Shown piece after piece: positions 34,883-44,436 of a DNA stretch of 64,000 bases. Where the stretch lies: contig NZ_FQXR01000005.1 in the NCBI RefSeq assembly GCF_900130025.1, positions 124,001-188,000 on the forward strand, in the 5' to 3' direction. A program made the position numbers and the translations under genes. The notes beneath the pieces were generated by a model. That model was not told where the DNA came from and did not search any database. It worked only from the letters and a program-made list of their open reading frames with translations. Numbering within the stretch: position 1 is the stretch's first letter; the number at the start of each line of letters is the position of its first letter. Source of the DNA: Sporanaerobacter acetigenes DSM 13106. GTDB lineage: Bacteria; Bacillota; Clostridia; Tissierellales; Sporanaerobacteraceae.

Positions 34883-35794
34883 ATGAGAAAAGTCATAGGA
34901 ATTGATTTAGGTGGCACTAAAATTAATGGTGGTATTGTTGATGAAAGTGGAAATATTTTAAAAAAAATCACTATAGACACTAATATAGAAGGCGGAAGAA
35001 AAGGAGTGCTTGACGGAATAAAGTATATTGTAAGAGAACTTAAAAATGGTGAGGATATTGAAGCTATAGGTCTTGGAACTCCAGGTTTTATAGATGTCGA
35101 AAAAGGAGAGGTTATATTTCATGGTGGAAATATTCCAAACTGGGCAGGAGTGAATATAAAGAAGGAATTGGCCAGTGAGTTTAAAGATATACCTATTATC
35201 ATTGAAAATGATGCCAATGTGGCTACTATATGTGAACAGTGGCTAGGTTCGGGGAGGAATTTAAATAGTTTTGTGATGATTACTTTGGGAACTGGAGTAG
35301 GAGGAGGAATTTGGACTAAAGATGAGAGAATTTGGCGCGGAAACAATTATCAAGGAGCTGAATTTGGTCACTCTATACTTTATCCTAATGGTAGACAGTG
35401 CAATTGTGGTCAAAGAGGTTGTGCAGAACAGTATATCTCAGGAAATGGGATAGAGAAGTCTTTTTATGAAAAGGGCAATAAAAAGATGAGTGGAGTGGAT
35501 ATATTCAAAAATAGTGAAGATGATCCTATTTGCAAAATGGTTGTAGAAGAGTTTGTGGATGATTTGTCTATATTCTTGATTACTTTAAAAAACATCTTTG
35601 ATCCAGAAGGAATTGTAATAGGTGGAGGGGTAATAAATTCTAAAGAATATTGGTGGGATAAAATGATTAGCTCTTATGAAAAAAATTGCAACAATTCAAA
35701 AGGAACGAAAATACTTCCAGCGGAGTATTTAAATGATTCTGGAATGATTGGTGCTGGAAAAGTAGCTTTTGATTATATAAATATGGATTTCTAG
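34883..35794 (+). CDS. ROK family sugar kinase
   Basis: A 303-aa kinase of the ROK family, probably phosphorylating glucose, GlcNAc or a related sugar. ATP-binding phosphate loop: GIDLGGTKINGGIVD (residues 5-19). Substrate Asp in ENDANVAT and the Glu/His segment EFGHSIL; zinc-binding CNCGQRGCAEQ (about 172). There is no N-terminal HTH, so it is an enzyme and not an Nag/Xyl repressor. The position just downstream of NagZ makes GlcNAc kinase the best guess. It starts at ATG 34883 after TTAGGGGG. It is 12 bases behind the ImmA-like gene and precedes addB by 10, so nagZ to addA may form one long transcript. Confidence 0.85.
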   Translation: MRKVIGIDLGGTKINGGIVDESGNILKKITIDTNIEGGRKGVLDGIKYIVRELKNGEDIEAIGLGTPGFIDVEKGEVIFHGGNIPNWAGVNIKKELASEFKDIPIIIENDANVATICEQWLGSGRNLNSFVMITLGTGVGGGIWTKDERIWRGNNYQGAEFGHSILYPNGRQCNCGQRGCAEQYISGNGIEKSFYEKGNKKMSGVDIFKNSEDDPICKMVVEEFVDDLSIFLITLKNIFDPEGIVIGGGVINSKEYWWDKMISSYEKNCNNSKGTKILPAEYLNDSGMIGAGKVAFDYINMDF

Positions 35795-35804
35795 GGGGAT
35801 TTTT

Positions 35805-38800
35805 ATGCCAAATAGAGTTGTCTATTATGGACCATTTAACAATACCAAAAGAGAAGAACTGCTAGAAAAATCTAAAAAGTATTTAAATGAAAACAAAGGA
35901 GATAAATTTTATTATATACTTCCAAATGGCAAGTTGTTCATAAAATATAGAGAGATATTGCTTAAAAGCAATCAGGGTGCCTTTGATATAAGATTGTTTA
36001 CTTTTGATGATATAATAAGAAATTTACTGAAAGATAAACTTTATTCAACCATAGGTTCAGAATTGAAAGAAGAAATTATAAAAAATATTCTAAAAGAACT
36101 ATATGAGAATGGAGACATTGTATATTATAAGGATGTATCTCTTATGGATGGATTTGTATGGAATATATCAAATATTATTGGAGAGATGAAGAGGTCTTTG
36201 ATATCTCCTGAAAAATATTATGAAAATACACCTTCTTTACCTTTTTATAGTGAAATAGGTTTGGTTTATGAGAAATATCAAAAATTTTTAAGGGAAAATG
36301 AATTGATAGATGTGGAAGAAGGATTTATAAAGGGAATAGAGCTACTTAAAAGCAATGGGGATTTTTTTGAAAGTACAGATTTTGTTGTAATAGATGAGTT
36401 TTTTGATTTTAGGCCCCAAGAGTTAGAGATCCTCAAAGAAATGTGCAAATATCCAATGGATATCTATGTAAATATTCCATATAAGAGAGATAAAGAATTT
36501 TTAACTACAAAGAGTACATTGAACATTTTAAAAGAAATGGATTTTGAAGTAGTCAATTTAGATAAGAATGAAAAAAATACTTTTGAAGCACTTGGAGACA
36601 AATTATTTACTGAAGATAGTGAATTGTTACTAAAAAATGAGAATATAAAATTGATAAAAGTTCCAAACAAGTATTTAGAATTGAAAAGAATTTCTCAAGA
36701 GATAAAGTGTTTAAATAAAAAAGGTATTCCCCTAAATCGTATGGCAATTGTACTTACTTCTCCCAATGAGTATTCAAACACATTGTATAGAGTTTTTAGA
36801 GAGGAAAAAATACCTGGTTCATCAAATGAGGAGATAAGACTTATTGATATTCCATTGGTCAAAGAGTTACTCAATATAATAGATATAAAAATAAACAATT
36901 TTGACAAGAAATCAACTATAAATAGAGTCAAAAATAGCTATTTCAATATTTATTCTGATGAAAATAAGGACAAAGTGGAATTTATTTTGTATAAATTAAA
37001 TTATAGTCAAATTGAAGAATTGAAGATTCTTCTTGAAGAAAAAAAGAAAAGGCTTTTAAACAGGATAGAAAGTGGAGTAGAAGGTTTCATAAAAAAATAT
37101 GAAGAAGTAGTTCATCTTGAAAATTCTCTTGAAAAAATGTATATAGAAGGAAGTTCTATTCCTGAATTTACTTCTCCAGAAGAGATAGGTTCATCTATAT
37201 TGAATATTATTGAAAGCTACAATTTAAGGCAAAAAATACTTGATAATTATAAAAAAACGGAAGATTACAATATTTTTTACAGAGATATTTCTGCACTTGC
37301 AAAGATTAAAGAAGTGTTCGTGAATATGAGTAGAGATATTTCTATAGTCTATAAGGAAATTCATCTGAAAGATTTCTATGAGATATTGCTTAAATATTTA
37401 GAAAAAGAAACTGTAGTTATAAGTTTAGGAAATAGTGAAGGGGTAAATATACTCACATCTGCAACAACTCAAGGAACAAACTATGATGTGATATTTATGA
37501 CTGGATTGGTAGAAGGAAAGTATCCAAATTTAAAAGGAACCAACTTTTTCTTTAGAGAAGACAATCTTTCCATGTTTAAAGATATGGGATTAGACAGAAG
37601 TAGTTATTATGAAAAATTGGACAAGGAATGTCTATTGTTTGCCATAGGAGTGACCAGATGTAAACAAATATTGTATTTGAGTTTTCCAGAAAGTTCAACT
37701 GGTGATGAAGTAAATATTCCTTCTATGTTTTTAGATGAACTTTTAAATTTATTTGAAGGAAATAGTGAGGAAGAAAAAGTTGATGTGATAAGTTTGGATA
37801 TGGACTATATAATAAAAAGGGATTTTGATGAAATAACTACAGATAGAGAACTTGTAGCTCATCTATTTTATAGATATTACAATGGAGAAGATTTAAAAGA
37901 TTATTTTAGTATGCTAAATAGCCGAAAAGATGGTCTACTGGAAGAAATAAGTGAAAAAATAGAGTGTGAAACTTTGAGGAGTTCTAAAGAATATAATGAG
38001 TATTCGGGATTTATAAATGATGAGAATATAAAAAATGATTTAATGCAAAGTGAGAAGAATAGAATTTGTTCTATAACTTATTTTGAAAACTATGGGAAAT
38101 GCCCTTATAAATTTCTCATGGAGTATATATTAGAATTAGAGGGAATGGAAAGATTCATGGAAGACTTTTCACCACTTGACAGGGGCAATATATATCATAG
38201 TGTGCTTAAAAATTATTATGAATTTCATAAAGCTGATTTCATAAAATCTATAAAAGGGCAAGCTGAATTTCAAGTAGAAGATACACTAGATGAAATAGTA
38301 AATGGAATAGAAAATATATTGCGAAAAAACGAGATAGATATCACCGATAAATTGTGGAGACTTAGAATAGACAATATGGCAGATACAATTTTAAATCTCA
38401 TCAAATTAGATTTAGATAGAATGTCTAACTCAAAATACAAAATGGTACCTTATGATTTTGAAGTGGAATTTGGATTTAATGAGGATTTTTCAATAGATGT
38501 AGATGGTGAAAAAATAAGGCTGTTAGGGAAAATAGATAGAATAGATAAATTGGCAGATGAAGATAAATATATACTCTATGATTACAAGACTTCTTCCTAT
38601 GGAATAAGAAAAATTGTAGATATGATGAATGGGGTTTCATTTCAATTGCCTGTATATATAATAGCTGAAGAAAACAAAAACATCATTGCTGGAGGATATA
38701 TAAATATATCTAAGGGAGAAGTAAGTATAGAACTATTAAAAGAAGATGAAAAAGCTGTATTCAACAAGAAAACTGGGAAATACATTTTAAATGATGAAGA

Positions 38801-38942
38801 GTGGAATAGCTTGATGGAACATATAAAAGGAGAAATGAAAGAATATATTCAGAAGATATATGATGGGGATTTTTCTATAAATCCCAAAGAATGTGATTCA
38901 TATTGTCCTTATGGTGAAATCTGCAGATATAGAGGTAGATAG
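35805..38942 (+). CDS. addB: AddB-like helicase/nuclease subunit B
   Basis: The AddB subunit of AddAB, which with AddA resects double-strand breaks. The 1045 aa have an inactivated UvrD-like helicase region followed by a PD-(D/E)XK nuclease (about 750-1045). Nuclease features are LDRGNIYHSVL, GKIDRIDKL and the YDYKTS motif. An iron-sulfur cluster is predicted from Cys 766 (KCPYKF) and Cys 1030, 1034 and 1040 (CDSYCPYGEIC), the known AddB pattern. The N-terminal Walker A, present in B. subtilis AddB, is degenerate here (YYGPFNNTKR). It starts at ATG 35805 after AGGGGG and stops three bases before addA starts. Confidence 0.87.
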   Translation: MPNRVVYYGPFNNTKREELLEKSKKYLNENKGDKFYYILPNGKLFIKYREILLKSNQGAFDIRLFTFDDIIRNLLKDKLYSTIGSELKEEIIKNILKELYENGDIVYYKDVSLMDGFVWNISNIIGEMKRSLISPEKYYENTPSLPFYSEIGLVYEKYQKFLRENELIDVEEGFIKGIELLKSNGDFFESTDFVVIDEFFDFRPQELEILKEMCKYPMDIYVNIPYKRDKEFLTTKSTLNILKEMDFEVVNLDKNEKNTFEALGDKLFTEDSELLLKNENIKLIKVPNKYLELKRISQEIKCLNKKGIPLNRMAIVLTSPNEYSNTLYRVFREEKIPGSSNEEIRLIDIPLVKELLNIIDIKINNFDKKSTINRVKNSYFNIYSDENKDKVEFILYKLNYSQIEELKILLEEKKKRLLNRIESGVEGFIKKYEEVVHLENSLEKMYIEGSSIPEFTSPEEIGSSILNIIESYNLRQKILDNYKKTEDYNIFYRDISALAKIKEVFVNMSRDISIVYKEIHLKDFYEILLKYLEKETVVISLGNSEGVNILTSATTQGTNYDVIFMTGLVEGKYPNLKGTNFFFREDNLSMFKDMGLDRSSYYEKLDKECLLFAIGVTRCKQILYLSFPESSTGDEVNIPSMFLDELLNLFEGNSEEEKVDVISLDMDYIIKRDFDEITTDRELVAHLFYRYYNGEDLKDYFSMLNSRKDGLLEEISEKIECETLRSSKEYNEYSGFINDENIKNDLMQSEKNRICSITYFENYGKCPYKFLMEYILELEGMERFMEDFSPLDRGNIYHSVLKNYYEFHKADFIKSIKGQAEFQVEDTLDEIVNGIENILRKNEIDITDKLWRLRIDNMADTILNLIKLDLDRMSNSKYKMVPYDFEVEFGFNEDFSIDVDGEKIRLLGKIDRIDKLADEDKYILYDYKTSSYGIRKIVDMMNGVSFQLPVYIIAEENKNIIAGGYINISKGEVSIELLKEDEKAVFNKKTGKYILNDEEWNSLMEHIKGEMKEYIQKIYDGDFSINPKECDSYCPYGEICRYRGR

Positions 38943-38944
38943 GG

Positions 38945-41900
38945 GTGAAGGGAAAAGTGGAGTTAAATAAAAATCAAAAAAGAGCTGTTGAAACCATAGA
39001 TAAAAATGTGGCAGTAAATGCAGGGGCTGGTTCGGGGAAAACTAGAGTGTTGGTTGAAAGATATTTATATATACTTGAAAATGGAGATTTAGATGAGGAA
39101 AGTGAAATTGAATCAATTTTAGCTATTACTTTCACTAAAAAAGCGAGTCAGGAAATGAAAGAGAGAATAAGAAAAAATATAAAAGAAAAGTTTCCTCTAG
39201 ATCCAAAATGGAGAAGAATGTATAGGGATTTGGAGAAGGGAAGTATCTCTACTATACATAGTTTTTGTTCAAAGATACTTAAGGAAAATCCCATAGAAGC
39301 TAATATAGATCCACAATTCAAAGTATTAGAGGATCATGAATCAGACGAAATATTATATGAAGTAGTTAAAGAAATTATATTGAAAGGAATCAATTCTAAT
39401 GAAAAAGTCTATGAACTTATAAAGAACTTCAATGTGTACAATTTGGACAACTTTATCTACACTATGATGAATTTGTATAAAAAAATAAGAAGTACTGGGA
39501 TGAGCTTTGAAGAGGTAAGAGAAATCACATTGAACAATATGCAAAGTTTTGAGTTCAATGAAGAAGATATTTTTCACATGGTAGACGAATTTAAATATCT
39601 AATGTCAAAGAGCAGAAAAAATTCAAAATTGTATAAATTAAAGGAGGACCCAATATGGTTAGAGTTTAATGAAAGAGATAGTTATGATGAAAGTGTTTTA
39701 GATGTACTTCCATACCTAAAAGACAATATAGGAACTATGAGTTCAGAAGAGGATAGAGTTTCTGCACTGATGGAGACTATTGATAAGGTTTTGAAAGTAA
39801 TTGAAAAAGATAAAATAGAATTCTATGAAACTCTAATAGATTTACTTGTTCAAATGGATTTGGAGTTTTCTAAAATAAAGAGCAGTTTAGGATATTTAGA
39901 TTATGAAGATCTTCAGATAAAAGTACTTCATTTGTTGGACATAGATGAGATAAGAAAAGAATATCAAAGAAAGTATAAATATATAATGATAGATGAATTT
40001 CAAGATACAAATGAATTGCAAAGACAAATAGTGTATAAATTGGCAAGTGAGAATTCAAAATTAGATAGACAAAATTTATTTATTGTAGGAGATCCTAAAC
40101 AATCTATTTATGCCTTTAGGGGAGCAGATGTAGAGGTTTTCCATGATGTAATTGACGATATAATGGAAGTATCTAAAATAGAAGCCATAAATCTTAAAGA
40201 TAATTATAGAAGTATGAATACAGTTCTTGAATTTGTAAATTGTATATTTGAAAAAGTAATGAAGGAAAAATATGAACCATTAGATTCAATATTTAAATCT
40301 CCCAATAATGTAGATGTGGAAATACTTGAAAATGAGAATTTAGAAGTTCCAAATGGAGAAAACCCTGGCGAATTCAACAAATACTATGAGAGCAGATTAA
40401 TAGCTAAGCGGATAAAAGCTTTAGTAGATAGTGGAGAGTACAAATATGGAGACTTTGCTTTACTTTTTAGATCCAGTACAGAAGATTATATTTATGAGGA
40501 AGCCTTAAGGGAATATGGTATTCCATATTATAATTTTGGAGGAAAGGGATTTTTTAGACAAGAAGAAATAGTGGATTTACTAAATGGGATAAAGGGAATA
40601 AGCAATATCTATGATACTATTTCACTAGTGGGGGTACTTAGAAGTCCCATGTTTGGACTTTCAGACAAAACAATCTATTGGCTTTTGCGAGAAAAAGAAG
40701 AGTCTATACTATATGCTCTAAATTCCAATATTCCATATATTGAAGATAGGGAACTTAAGAAAGTTCAAAGGGCTAAAGAAATATTGAATTTAATGATTGT
40801 AAAAAGAGATTTATTAAATGTTTATAATTTATTAAATGAATTGTTGAAGAAAACTTATTATAATGAAGTGCTCATGTTAATGTATGGGGGAAAGCAAAGA
40901 GTAGCCAATGTATATAAATTTTTAGAAATGGCTAGAACCTATACTGAAGAAGAAAATGGAACTATCTCTGATTTTATAAATTATATTGAAGAATTGAAAC
41001 TAAAGGAAATAGATGAATCCCAAGCTAAAATAGAGTCAGAAGATGGAGATAGCGTGAAGTTGATGACTATACACAAGTCAAAAGGTCTGGAATTTAAAGT
41101 GGTTATAGTTCCTCAAATGGCTAAAAATTTCAATACGGATAAATCTCAAATTTTATTTGATAAAGATATAGGATTGGGTATAAAGTATGAAGGAGTTTCA
41201 CCATTATATGATGAAATAAATGCCGTCTTAAAAGAAAAAGAAGAAGAAGAAAACAAGAGGATATTATATGTGGCAATGACTAGAGCAGAAGAAAGATTGA
41301 TTTTAGGGAATCAGGGAAAGAAAAGTGGGTTTAAAAAATTCATAACTGATTTTTTAGACTTTGCCAGCTATGAATTGATTGAGGATTTGGATGTAAAAGA
41401 AGAGGCAGTAGAAGAAATAAGGACATTGGAAGGGATTACAAATGAGTCAAAGCCTTTTAATGAAAATATATTTCCCATATTGGGAGGAATAAAAGGTTTC
41501 AATCAAAGACAATTTAATACCTATTCTATATCACAATATTTAATATTTAAAGAATGTAAGAGAAAGTTTTTTATGACTTATTATAGAAGACTTCCCATAG
41601 ATGAATACGAAGAGTTTCAGCTTACTAATAGAAAATCTATAAATCCAGTAGTTCGTGGAGAAATAGTTCATAAGTTTTGTGAATTGTATAGAAATGGAGA
41701 AAATAGTGCGAAACTTTTAAGAAATATAGTACAATCTTTTGGCATAATGCCTACAGAGGAATTAGCTCAAGAATTTTCACCATATATTCATAATTATATT
41801 GCAAATTATAGTGAAAATTATGATAAAATCTATAGTGAGAAAAAATTTTACTACAATTTGCCCAGTGGCATTATATATGGAATTGTCGATAGAATATATA

Positions 41901-42229
41901 TAAGTGGGAACAATATTGAAATAGTGGATTTTAAAACAAATAAAGTTAAAGATAAGGATTCTTTGATAAAAAAATATTCTCCTCAAATTCAGCTATATAC
42001 GAAGGTCTGTGAGAATTTATACGGTTTAAAGGCAAATAGGGCTTCACTTTTTCTTTTAGAGACTGGTGAAATAGTAGATGTGGACATATCTGATGAAATT
42101 TTAAATAAAAATCTTAAAGATATAGAAAATTTTATGGAATTTGTTTGTCATAACAACGATATTAAACAATATGAAAGAGGAGAAATTTGCAATTCATATT
42201 GTAATTTTAATGTGATTTGTAACGAATGA
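38945..42229 (+). CDS. addA: AddA-like helicase/nuclease subunit A
   Basis: A UvrD/Rep-type helicase with a C-terminal nuclease, 1094 aa. Walker A VNAGAGSGKTRVLVER (about 22-37); ITFTKKASQEMKERI; Walker B IDEFQDTNELQ; VGDPKQSIYAFRGAD; VKLMTIHKSKGLEFKVV; YVAMTRAEERL. The nuclease domain has RGEIVHKF, GIVDRIYI and VDFKTNK. Unlike B. subtilis AddA as I know it, four cysteines sit in the Fe-S positions (Cys 871 in KECKRKF; 1082, 1086, 1092 in CNSYCNFNVIC). The start is GTG 38945 after TAGGGGTG. It is shorter than the usual 1200-plus residues. Confidence 0.92.
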   Translation: MKGKVELNKNQKRAVETIDKNVAVNAGAGSGKTRVLVERYLYILENGDLDEESEIESILAITFTKKASQEMKERIRKNIKEKFPLDPKWRRMYRDLEKGSISTIHSFCSKILKENPIEANIDPQFKVLEDHESDEILYEVVKEIILKGINSNEKVYELIKNFNVYNLDNFIYTMMNLYKKIRSTGMSFEEVREITLNNMQSFEFNEEDIFHMVDEFKYLMSKSRKNSKLYKLKEDPIWLEFNERDSYDESVLDVLPYLKDNIGTMSSEEDRVSALMETIDKVLKVIEKDKIEFYETLIDLLVQMDLEFSKIKSSLGYLDYEDLQIKVLHLLDIDEIRKEYQRKYKYIMIDEFQDTNELQRQIVYKLASENSKLDRQNLFIVGDPKQSIYAFRGADVEVFHDVIDDIMEVSKIEAINLKDNYRSMNTVLEFVNCIFEKVMKEKYEPLDSIFKSPNNVDVEILENENLEVPNGENPGEFNKYYESRLIAKRIKALVDSGEYKYGDFALLFRSSTEDYIYEEALREYGIPYYNFGGKGFFRQEEIVDLLNGIKGISNIYDTISLVGVLRSPMFGLSDKTIYWLLREKEESILYALNSNIPYIEDRELKKVQRAKEILNLMIVKRDLLNVYNLLNELLKKTYYNEVLMLMYGGKQRVANVYKFLEMARTYTEEENGTISDFINYIEELKLKEIDESQAKIESEDGDSVKLMTIHKSKGLEFKVVIVPQMAKNFNTDKSQILFDKDIGLGIKYEGVSPLYDEINAVLKEKEEEENKRILYVAMTRAEERLILGNQGKKSGFKKFITDFLDFASYELIEDLDVKEEAVEEIRTLEGITNESKPFNENIFPILGGIKGFNQRQFNTYSISQYLIFKECKRKFFMTYYRRLPIDEYEEFQLTNRKSINPVVRGEIVHKFCELYRNGENSAKLLRNIVQSFGIMPTEELAQEFSPYIHNYIANYSENYDKIYSEKKFYYNLPSGIIYGIVDRIYISGNNIEIVDFKTNKVKDKDSLIKKYSPQIQLYTKVCENLYGLKANRASLFLLETGEIVDVDISDEILNKNLKDIENFMEFVCHNNDIKQYERGEICNSYCNFNVICNE

Positions 42230-42280
42230 TTGTGTAAAAACAAACAGAAGAAATTTAATATAGAAAATGAGGTGCTTAAT

Positions 42281-42487
42281 TTGCTTATCTTTGGTATATT
42301 ATTTATCTTGATAGGTATATATGTTATAATTAGTGATAAATACGAAATTGTTAATGACAACAACTATAGAGAAATAGTTAAAAAACAAGATTTTCAAAAA
42401 GATAGACTTTATAAATATAAAATCGCAATAGGAATATTATCTATTGTTTTAGGTTCCTTTAGCATTCTTAACTATATTTTATACTAA
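42281..42487 (+). CDS. Small two-segment membrane protein of unknown function
   Basis: A 68-aa protein with two hydrophobic segments: LIFGILFILIGIYVIIS near the N terminus and IAIGILSIVLGSFSILNYIL at the C terminus, joined by a charged loop (about 19-45). The longer frame from 42230 starts with no ribosome site. TTG 42281 is preceded by GAGGTG at good distance and gives a protein that begins directly with a membrane segment. It lies between addA and the membrane protein gene, with 12 bases to the latter. I do not recognise a family. Confidence 0.55.
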   Translation: MLIFGILFILIGIYVIISDKYEIVNDNNYREIVKKQDFQKDRLYKYKIAIGILSIVLGSFSILNYILY

Positions 42488-42499
42488 AAGGGTGTTTCT

Positions 42500-44434
42500 A
42501 TGAAAAAAAATAGTTGTCTAATGGTTCTTTTAGTTACATTGATGGTTTTCATAAACAGTTTTGCCTATGGGAGTTCAGATAAGAAAACCATAATAATAGT
42601 ATTGGATGAACTTGATTTTCAATTGGCTGAAGAAATAGGAAAAGATTCCTTTTCAATGGGACTTATGAATACAAAGGTGAGAGGAATCAATAATGCTGAA
42701 AGCTATTTTATGACCATTGCTACAGGTAGAAAGGTAAAGATAAAAGATGGAGAATTTGAAGGCCTTATAAAACGAAATGATGGAAGCATAGAAGTAAAAG
42801 GTTATGACAATATAATCAGAGATTTAAATAAGAAGTATCCTGAATTCACAAATAAAATTGATTTTTTTGGTGAGAAGCTTAAAGATAAGGGAATTGCCTT
42901 TATAGGGGAAGATTCATCATCATTGATAGCTTGCGATAAAAATGGGCTGATAAAAAATGGAGAAACTAAAGTTGTTTATGATGAAAGATGGTTAGAAGAA
43001 AAGACGAATGAACATTTGAGAAATTCAAATATTTTGGTCTTGTCTTATGAAATAGAAGAAAATAAGAATAGGGTAGAAGTGTTAAAAGGATACTTAGAAA
43101 GCTTAAATGAATATGATATTCTTATTTTTCCTGGAAAAGTTTCAGCTAATATGAAAAAGATAGTTAACAATTCTCTAGTTCCAATAATGTACAATAAACT
43201 TAAGACGAAGAGTGGAATTTTAACTAGTGACTCTACAAAAAGAAAGGGTATCATAACAAATTTAGACATATTGCCAGAAATAATGCATTCTTATGGCATA
43301 AAAAGTCATGTTGTCATAGGAAAAAAAATCAAAGTATTACCTAGTAAAGATACTATTGAAGAAATCAAAGTTATTTACAATGAAGTAATAAATATGACAT
43401 GGATAACTTATATTTTTCATGGTATTGTCTATTTCATACAAGTTTATTTTACTTATTTTTTTGTCAAAAATAGAAGGGATAAATACTGGGACATAGCTTT
43501 TTATTACAATTTCATAATAATAACAATTTTTATTTCGCTCTTGATGGGATTTCTAAATATTCATAGGAGTGTTTTTGCTTATCTAATTACTTGTATAATG
43601 TTAAGCTATAGTATTTCATATATTATAACCAATAGAAAGTTAAATGGAGCTGGAATTTTTTCAACTCTTACTTATATAGTTTTGACATTGGGAATGCTAT
43701 TTTATCCAGACTTCATTTATAACTCTTATATTGGATATGACAATTTAATTGCAGGAAGCAGATATTATGGTTTCAACAATGGTGCTATGGGAATACTTTT
43801 AGCTACTTCTATTATCAGTTATTTTACAATTAAAAAATATTTGCCAAATGATACAATGGAGAAAATTCTAGCAATATTGTATTTTGTGCTAAATATCATA
43901 GTATTGTCAGCTAGCTATGGAGCAAATACAGGAGGGTTTTTTACTTCTATTGTGTTACTTTTGATGATGATATATGTAGTTTTTCTTGACAAGAATTTCA
44001 CATTTAAGAATTTGATTTTTCTTCTACTTTTAGGTGTATTGATTTTATTTGTCAATTTATATATAGATTTAAATAGTTTAGATAAAAGTCATGCTGGAAG
44101 TTTAATTTATAGAGCCAAAATATTGGGTAAGAAAGAAGTATATGATATTGCAAAAGTTAAACTTAAAGAACTCTTAATTTATACTTTATCTCCACCGTGG
44201 TGTATAGTGCTTTTTAGTCAAATTCTTTTTATTAAAAGTTTTTGGGATAAATGTAAGACTAAATTGCCTTATATATTGGAAGAAAGACCAGAAATTCGTA
44301 AAGAGTATATAGTTTTACTTATAACTAGTATTGTTGCATTTATTGTAAATGACACAGGAGTTATTGCATTTATATACATGATACAATACCTTTTAGTGTT
44401 ATTTGTAAATATTTCTATTATCAGGGAGGTGTAA
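42500..44434 (+). CDS. Multi-spanning membrane protein with alkaline-phosphatase-like ectodomain
   Basis: A 644-aa protein: signal peptide (1-24, cut after SFAYG), an external domain (about 28-290) and about nine membrane segments (about 300-640). The ectodomain follows the alkaline phosphatase superfamily fold: a first strand with KTIIIVLDEL, SYFMTIATGRKV where the nucleophile region lies, and ITNLDILPEIMHSYGI, which parallels the DLAPTIL element. Most metal ligands are not evident, so it may not be catalytic. The membrane half has conserved-looking SASYGANTGGFF and NDTGVIAF motifs. I recognise no function. It is two bases ahead of tldD and is co-transcribed. Confidence 0.6.
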   Translation: MKKNSCLMVLLVTLMVFINSFAYGSSDKKTIIIVLDELDFQLAEEIGKDSFSMGLMNTKVRGINNAESYFMTIATGRKVKIKDGEFEGLIKRNDGSIEVKGYDNIIRDLNKKYPEFTNKIDFFGEKLKDKGIAFIGEDSSSLIACDKNGLIKNGETKVVYDERWLEEKTNEHLRNSNILVLSYEIEENKNRVEVLKGYLESLNEYDILIFPGKVSANMKKIVNNSLVPIMYNKLKTKSGILTSDSTKRKGIITNLDILPEIMHSYGIKSHVVIGKKIKVLPSKDTIEEIKVIYNEVINMTWITYIFHGIVYFIQVYFTYFFVKNRRDKYWDIAFYYNFIIITIFISLLMGFLNIHRSVFAYLITCIMLSYSISYIITNRKLNGAGIFSTLTYIVLTLGMLFYPDFIYNSYIGYDNLIAGSRYYGFNNGAMGILLATSIISYFTIKKYLPNDTMEKILAILYFVLNIIVLSASYGANTGGFFTSIVLLLMMIYVVFLDKNFTFKNLIFLLLLGVLILFVNLYIDLNSLDKSHAGSLIYRAKILGKKEVYDIAKVKLKELLIYTLSPPWCIVLFSQILFIKSFWDKCKTKLPYILEERPEIRKEYIVLLITSIVAFIVNDTGVIAFIYMIQYLLVLFVNISIIREV

Positions 44435-44436
44435 AT

